Below, one piece after another: positions 42,772 to 51,700 of a DNA stretch of 64,000 nucleotides. The notes below the pieces were generated by a model. It made no database searches. It was not told the origin of the DNA and saw only the letters and a list, made by a program, of their open reading frames with translations. The position numbers were made by a program, and so were the translations under genes. The stretch comes from Chitinophaga sp. 180180018-3 (GTDB lineage Bacteria; Bacteroidota; Bacteroidia; Chitinophagales; Chitinophagaceae): contig NZ_CP140772.1 of the NCBI RefSeq assembly GCF_037893185.1, positions 7,680,001 through 7,744,000 on the forward strand, in the 5' to 3' direction. Each line of letters begins with the position of its first letter. Positions within the stretch are counted from its first letter, which is position 1.

Positions 42772-45700
42772 ATGCATTCAAAAGCTACTCCTAATAGCCC
42801 TTTTACTGCTCCTTTATCTATCCCCCGCCGGAACGGGAAAGTTACTGTGAAGAACAGAGCTGGCCGCTTTTCCCATGGCGCCGGATCTTTGATCTGGAAA
42901 AGCATACTGCTATTGCTGTTAATGTTTGGTATTGGCGCCAGGGATAGCTTTGCGCAATCATATATAACCAGGGTATATGCAGGTAGCCAGAATCCGGTTG
43001 CCGGCGGCCTTTGTGTGTTATGTTCTGTGGATAATGCGGCATCAGCTGCCGATGGCAATTTAAGTACTGCATCAACCATTAATACTACGCTTGGGCTCTT
43101 GGGAGCTACCATGTCGCAGGATGTTATATTTACTGCCGGTAATGGACTCCCAGGCAGCAGTACACCGGCCATTGTGAAAATCGGTATACCTAGTGGACTG
43201 AATTCAATAGTGTCTGCGAATTTACTGGGTGGGATCTATGTACAAGCTTATAACGGAAACACTCCTGTAGGAAATAAAGTATATGCAAGTACAGCTGTAT
43301 TATCACTACTTGCAAGCGGTAACCAGGCCGAAGTCTTTTTGCCTGCTCCCGGCGCAGCCTATGACAGGGTTCGGGTTACTTACGATAGTGGTCTGGCTGG
43401 TCTTCTGGGATCAGTCAACGTTTATGAAGCATATTTTGAAAAACCGGCAACATCCACCATTCCCTGCGATTTGCCGATTGATGTATTATATGGAGTTACT
43501 GGTCTGACATTGGCTAATCTTGGTACTGTTACCAATCCTGCACAGGCAGGAGATGGTATTGTGAGCCCAACCAACTACGCAACTTTATCCGCAACGGCTG
43601 GTGTACTGGGTAGCGGGGCACAGGTTACTGCCGTATTCCCGGGACTTTCAAAAGCTGGCGATTCAGTACGGGTGATTATGTCGAATCCTAGTGGACTGCT
43701 TACTGTACAGTTATTGGGCAATGTGACCATTAAAACATACAATCATAATGTACTGGTAGATAGCATGAATATCAGCACTGGCATGTTGCGCCTAGACCTT
43801 CTCCCGGGTGGCACCAATTTGCAGGCGGTTACTTTCCAGGCATCTGCTCCTTTTGACCATGTTGAAGTAATTATAGGTGGTGGTGTGGCAAGTTTACTGA
43901 CCACTGTACGGGTACACGAAATACAGCGTTTCGGCCCTGGCCCAACGCTCACCAATCCGGCCTTGGTACAAACAACCTGTTTGGGCAGTCCTCTTACCCT
44001 CTCACTCAGTAATACAGATCCATCACTGGTTTATAACTGGTACAATAATATTACGCAGACTACCCCGATTGCTACAGGTACAAGCTTTAACGCACCGGCA
44101 ACAACGGCTGGCAGCACCACTTATTATGTAGCTTCCACCAGACCGGGTTGTACTACCGAGTCCGCAAGAACTCCTGTTACTGTACTGGTAAATAATTACG
44201 CCACTGCCGCCGATGTTAACGCTACTGTCAGCGCCACACAGATCTGCTCCGGCGATACAGTAAGTCTCACTCCTTCTTCCACCACCGCTAATATTCAACC
44301 AGTATTCAGCTGGTATCTGGATAATAACAAGGTAAGCGCTATCAGAAACGGATTGGATAGCAATGGTGTTAAGTACACTATTAACCCAACTACGGGCAAA
44401 TTGTCCATAGTTGGTCTGGCTGCCGGCACTTATACATATTATGTAAGTGTGCATGACAGTCTTCATTGTGAGAACCAGGCAGGTGCACTGAAAGCTGTTG
44501 CTGTCACAGTAGGTGCCAAACCAGCACCAGCTGTGGTTACCGGCGCCTTCACCGTAGGTACCGGTCAACAGGTAACGCTTACTGCACAGGCAGTACCGGG
44601 TTCCAATATCCTGTGGTATACTGATACTGCAGCTGCGCCAATTAGCACTGGTCCGGCTACATTTGTTGTAGGGCCATTTGCTACACCCGGTACTTATACT
44701 TACTATGCGGGTGTGCAGGCTGTTGGCGGCGGATGTGTCTCCAACAGGGTTCCGGTAGTGATCACTGTAACCGGTGCGGTTACTCCGGGTGCAGATTGTA
44801 ATATTCCTACTACCCAGGCATCGGGAACAACTTTGGGATGCGTATTGTGTAGCGTGTCTAACCCTACTTTCGATATAGATGCTGATACCACTAACTTTAC
44901 CACACTGAATATTCCGGTAGGATTATTAGGAGGTAGCGTTTATCAGCAATTGGGCTTCCCTAAACGTGGTCAGCCAACAGACAGCCTCAGGTTAAACCTG
45001 GGCTTCCCAACCGGTTTGGCCGATGTGAGCCTGCTGGGTGGTACTGTGGTTACGGTGCTTAACGGCGCTACTGTGGTAAGTCAGACAACACTCTCCAACC
45101 TGACGATAAGATTGCTTAGTGGAAGCCGGTTTATTGCTACTGTGCCTACCGGTGCAGCTTATGATCGTGTTGAAATCAGGTTGACAGGGGTTGCTAATCT
45201 CCTGACATCACTCAATATATATGGTGTGCGTGCTGTTGGTGCTAATCCAACTATTAGCAGCAGCAACATCACTGTATGTCAGGGTATGCCGGCTGTATTA
45301 TCTGCTACTCCGGCCACTAACACTACTTTACAGTGGTTCCTGGATTCTACCAGCACTACTCCTGTCAGCACTCAGGCTACTTTTACTACCGATTCCCTCA
45401 AAATACCAGGTACATTCAAGTACTTCGTTCAGGTGGTAGATAGCGGCTGTGCTAATCCTGAGCGGATACCAGTTACTGTCAATGTAACAGCATTGGGAAC
45501 TCCGGCAGATATTACCCTGGCCGATACTACTGTAGCCTGCAGCAATACAACTACCGTTCTGACTCCAACAGCAGCGGGTGTAACTAATCCTGTATTTAAA
45601 TGGTATGCTGATGCCAATAAAAATACTCCGATTACCAATGGTGCTGTGATAGGTGGTGCTACCTTTACCATTGACGCCAGTGGTAAACTCAGTGTTACCG

Positions 45701-48700
45701 GCCTTTCTACCGGTAATCACACCTATTATGTAAGCGTATCCGGCAGCAACCGTTGTGAAAATGCTGCAGGCAGCCTGAAAGCTGCTACTATAAAAGTAGG
45801 TACCAGTGCAGCTCCTCCGGCAGCTGTACTGAGCTATTCCATCAGCACAGGTCTGCCACTGACCATGACAGCATCTCCTGCTGCTGGTGCAATTGTCGTA
45901 TGGTATACCGATACTACAAAGGCCTCCATCGCAACTGGCAATAGCTTTACATTGCCTCCATTCACTAATCCGGGTACTTATACCTACTTCGTGGGAGATA
46001 GTATCCCCGGAGGTTGCGTTTCCAACCGTTTACAGATCACCGTTACCGTAAATGGTCCGGTTATCCCGACCAGTTGTAATGTACCTACCAGTCAGACAAC
46101 CGGAACAACCTTAGGTTGCGTACTGTGTTCTGTGGTAAACCCGACTAACGATATTGATGCCGATACCAGCAACTTCACCCGCCTGAATATTCCTGTGGGA
46201 TTATTGGGAGGCAGCGTGTATCAACAACTGGTTTTCCCGGCAGTCGGCGCGGGAACTGACAGTATCCGCCTGAATATGGCATCACCTACCGGCCTTGCTG
46301 ATGTAAGTTTGCTGGGTGGTGCTGTTGTAACTGTTTACAACGGAACAACCCAGGTAAGCCAGACAACCCTGTCAAACCTGCTTGCAGTAAGATTGCTGAA
46401 CGCCAACCGCTTCGTGGCAACCGTACCAACCGGTGCACCATATGATCGCGTTGAAGTAAGACTGACCGGTGTAGCGAACCTGCTGAACTCTCTTGATATT
46501 TACGGCGTACGTGCCGTGGCACCTGATCCTACTGTAAGTGTACAGAGTGGAACAGCCTGCGCAGGATCTAAAGCAACCCTGACAGCCACTCCGGCAACTG
46601 GTACAACTGTTCGCTGGTATGCTGATTCAACAACTGCAGTTGTACTTAGTACTTCAAATACATTCACTACAGATACGCTGAAAACAGCAGGTAATGTTAC
46701 CTATTACGTTCAGGCAGTAGATGCAAATGGTTGCGCTAACCCGAACCGCATACCGGTAACCGTTACTGTGAATCCATTAGGTCAGCTATCTAACATCAAC
46801 ATTGCAGATACTACAACTGCCTGCACCAGCACTCTGGCTGTTCTGACTCCGACAGCAACCGGCGTAACCAATCCTGTATTCAAATGGTACCTGGATGCAA
46901 ATAAAGCAACCCAGATCACTGATGGTATGGTGAATGGATCAGTTAAGTATGCTATTGATGCTACTTCCGGTAAGTTGACCGTAACCGGCCTCGCTGCAGG
47001 TATGTACACTTATTATGTAAGTGTATCCGGTTCTAACATATGTGAAAATCCGGCTGGTGCACTGAAAGCTGCTAAAGTAAATGTGGTAACAGCTCCAGCT
47101 CCGCCAGTTGTAACCGGCGATGTTGTTGTGCAAACAGGTGCTAAAGCAACCCTGACCGCCAACCCTGTTCCGGGTGCAAATATTGTCTGGTACAGCGATA
47201 GTACCACAATAGCCGGAACTGGTGCTACTATACAGGTCGGACCATTCAACGCACCTGGTACTTATACTTACTTCGCAGTCGTGCAGATACCTGGCGCATG
47301 TCAGTCTGCCCGTGTACCAGTTAATGTTGTGGTAACCGGTACTCCGATTCCGCCAACAGATTGTAATGTTCCGACTACACAGGCTTCCGGTACTACATTA
47401 GGTTGCGTACTGTGTTCTGTACAGAACCCAACTAATGATATCGACAATAATCCTGCAAATGCCACCACATTGTCAATCCCTGTGGGTGTGCTGGGTGGCT
47501 CAGTATATCAACAACTGATCTTCCCGACTCCGGGTGCTGCAGGCGATAGTATCCAGCTTCGTCTTGGAAATGCTGTAGGCCTGGCCGACGTGAGCCTCCT
47601 GGGTGGAACATTGGTTTCTCTCTATAATAATAACACACTGGTGAAATCAGACACGCTGTCTAATCTGCTCACACTGCGCTTACTCAACGGACAACAGTTT
47701 ACTGCTACAGTAGCTGCTCCTGCTGCGTACGACAGAGTGGAAGTAAGATTGAAAGGAGTGGTGAACCTGCTGAATTCACTCGATATCTACGGTGCAAGGA
47801 TCCTGTATCCGACTCCAACTGTCAATACCAATAATGCAACAACCTGTATCAATACAAAAACAACCCTTTCTGTAACTCCGGCAGCAGGTACTTCTGTTCG
47901 CTGGTACGCTGATTCAACCGGCACTACAGTATTGGGTAACCAGAATACTTATACTACAGATACCCTGAAAGTAGCAGGTACTGTAACTTACTATGTAGCA
48001 GTGGTGGGTGGGCCTAACAACTGTCCGAACCCGACACGTATACCGGTAACCGTTACCGTAACTCCTGCTCCTCCTGTTCCTGGTGCTCCGGCCACAGTAA
48101 ATGTTTGCCCGGGTTCTGATGTGGCATTGCAGCCAACAGCAGTTAATCATCAGTTTACTTACAGGTGGTACACTGTAGCAACAGGAGGTACTGCACTGAA
48201 TACCGACAGTGGATATGTATTTAACCTGAAAGCTGTGATGAGGGATACTACATTCTATGTAGAAGCTGTTAGCAGCTGTGGTGCTACATCTCCGCGTCAG
48301 ACAATCAGCGTTGTGATGTCATCGTCCCTGAGTGCACCAGTGGTAACTCCGAATCCTGCGAGAGTAACGAAAGGTACCCAGGCAGTACTGAACGCCAGCT
48401 CCAACACTGCTAATGTCATCTTCAAATGGTATGGCAGTCAGACCGGTACCGATAGCCTCTACACCGGACCTGTCTTTGCACCGCCAATCACTGCGGTCGA
48501 CAGCGTGACTTATTGGGTGGAAGCATCCCTGTCCGGAGGTGGAACCTGTAAGTCAATCAGGGTACCTGCTACCGTTATCTACGGGGCTGCACCTCCATTC
48601 ATACCTGTTCCATGTGAAGGCGCTACTTCACAAACTGTGGGCAGCAGCGGCCTGCTGGTACTGGGCGATGTTTATAACCGCGCATTGGCAGTGGATAACG

Positions 48701-51700
48701 ACGCCAGCACCGCATCGGCTCTGGTAATGAATGTAGGCGCGCTGAATGCACAGATCTGGCAGAGAGCAATATTCAACGGCGTATCCACATTAGGTGATAC
48801 CGTGAGAGTATTACTCTCCAACCCGAACCAGGTGCTGTCTGCATCACTGCTCGGAGGTGTACAGCTGACCACTTATAACGGAACTGTTCCGGGTGATTCT
48901 ATGGCAGTTAATAGCCAGCTCCTCAAGCTCACCCTGCTGAACAATAATTCTCAGGCACTCGTGGAATTCGTACCGACCAAACAGTTCGATGCGATAGAAG
49001 TGAAACTGAAATCAGGTATTGTGGGTGCGCTGACAGAAATAGACTTTAACTACGCACAACGTGCACTGGTGGCTCCAACCGTTCAGGCGGCCCAGGTGAA
49101 TATCTGCAGTGGCAATACGGCTACCCTGCAGGTTCAGAACCCTGCAGCAGGTATTACCTACCGCTGGTACAACAGTAACGGTACTTATATTACCGGTAAA
49201 GATGGAGCTACTTATGTAACAAATACATTGAGCGCTGATACAACCTTCTTTGTTGAAGCCTTCAGAAATGGATGCGCAAGCACAAGCCGCACAAGAGTAA
49301 ATGTGAAGGTACTGGCGGCTCCTGTTGCTCCTGCTGTACAGGCAGCCTCAGTAGGAGTTTGCGCCGGATCTGATGCTAGCCTGGCAGTAGCAAATCCTGT
49401 TAGCGGCTATATTTACGGATGGTATAATGTAGCTACCGGCGGAACCAGATTAAATCCTGCACCAGATAGCGGACTGGTATTCAATGTGAAGAATGTGACC
49501 GCACAGGCTACTTACTATGTAGAAGCTATCAACGACAGCTGTAAGACAGTATCCGCAACAAGAACAGCGGTAACAGTTAATACAGTAGCTGCATTGCCGG
49601 TACCAACTGTAACTCCAATGAATGATACAGTGGTAGTAGGTCAGAACCCAGTGTTCACAGCTTCTGCTACAACTGCCAACGCCCAATTCTACTGGTTCAG
49701 AACTCAGACAGCTACAGATACACTGTTCAAAGGAGCTCAGTTTAAAGCTGATGCACCAACAGCGTTGGGTACTACTACTTATTGGGTGGAAGCAGCCATT
49801 CCGGGATCCGGAAGTTGTACATCTGCACGGGTAGCGGTGAATGTGATTGCAGTGACTCCCGGCCCCGGTATAGTACCATGCGAAGGTGCAACCGGCCAGA
49901 CTATCGGTGGCTCCGGCCTGCTCGTACTGGGTAATGTTTATAACCCGCAACTGGCCGTAGACCAATACGTAAGCACCGCATCATCTCTCGTAATGAACCT
50001 GGGTGTGCTGAATGCAAATATCTGGCAACGCCTCACCTTCAACGGTCTGTCTGCTCCAGGCGATACCGTGAAAGTGATGGTATCTAACCAAAGCCAGGTA
50101 CTCTCTGCAGCAGCATTGGCCAGCGTACAACTGACCTCCTATAATGGTAATACACCGGGCGATTCAGTATTGGTATCTAACCCAGTGCTGAATGTGAATA
50201 TCCTCAGTGGCAATAGAAGCGCAATACTATCGTTCGTACCAACCAAACCATTTGATGGTGTGGAAGTGAAACTGAAGGCAGGCCTTGCAGCAGCACTCAC
50301 TGAGGTGGATATCAATTATGCACAACGTGCGCTCGTTCAACCGACAATACAGGTAACAACCGCAACTGCATGTAAAGGCAGCCAGGCTGTTCTTAATGTA
50401 GTGAATCCTGCTCCGGGAGTTGTTTACAGCTGGTACAACAGCAAAGGCAACCACCTGCTGGATAGTGTTGCATTTGTAACACCAACTACGCTCGACTCAG
50501 GTACCTATGCGTACACTGTAAGGGCCAGCAGAAATCAGTGCCAGAGCGTAGCATCACAACCTGCTACAGTCACTATCCTCGGTACTCCTGCAGTTCCGGT
50601 GCCAATGAATGGCGATACTGCTACCACTTGTGTGAATAATACAGTAACGCTTAAAGTACAACCGGTAGCCGGCGTACAGTTCAACTGGTACGACGCAGCA
50701 ACAGGCGGTGCTAAACTGGCCACCAATACTAATCAGTATACCACTCCGGCTACGCTGGCGGTGGGTACCTATAACTTCTACATTGAAGCTGTAAACGCAG
50801 GTAACTGTGTAAGTGACAGTGGACGTTTAAGGATGACAGTGATGATATCCAACGGCGCTACTGCCGCAGATATTCAGGCAGCTGATCAGACCATCTGCCA
50901 GGGCGATACTGCAAGGGTTACACCAACCAGCACTACTGTGCAGAACCCTGTCTTCAAATGGTACGCTAATGCCGATAGAACAGGTCCGATCACCCAGGGT
51001 GTCAGCAGTACTGGTGTATTGACGCTCACAGGCCTCACTCCGGGTGCATACACCTACTACGTGAGTGTGAGCAGCGGCGGTAACTGTGAAAACAAACCAG
51101 GCGATCTGAAAGCTGTGAAGATTACAGTTAACAATACGTCCGTGGCTACAGATATCATTGCAAGAGATACCACTACCTGCCCGAACAACACTGTTCAGCT
51201 CAGCGTAAGCTCCAATACTGTTACCAACCCTGTCTTCAAATGGTATGCTGATGCAGCCCTGACCAAATACCTGGCTACAGGAGCTACCTACACTACTCCG
51301 GCGTTGACAGCTACTACTTCTTACTTCGTGACAGTAGAAGGAAGCAACAGTTGCGCTAATAAAGCCGGTTCGGCGAAAGAAGTGAAAGTGAATATTGCAA
51401 CTGTGCCGGAACCGATCATTAACGCATCTGCAATCAGCATCTGTGTAGGTGATACAACTACGTTGACCGTACAGAACGCAGACAATAGCATCACTTACAA
51501 GTGGTACAATACAGCTACAGGTGGAACAGCGGTATTCACAGGTCCTGTTTATCAGGTAACCGGTCTTACCACTTCAACAGACTTCTATGCTGAAGCATCT
51601 ATAAGTGGCTGTACAAGTGCTACCAGAACTAAAGTATCTATCGGTGTGGGTGTTGCACCAACTCCGATACTGGAATCCAATAATGTAACAGCGTGTCAGG

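Noticed and set aside
44793..50340. Regular repeats that could suggest a CRISPR array
   Set aside because: The period is over 1.2 kb and the repeats are in-frame protein modules; there are no short spacers.
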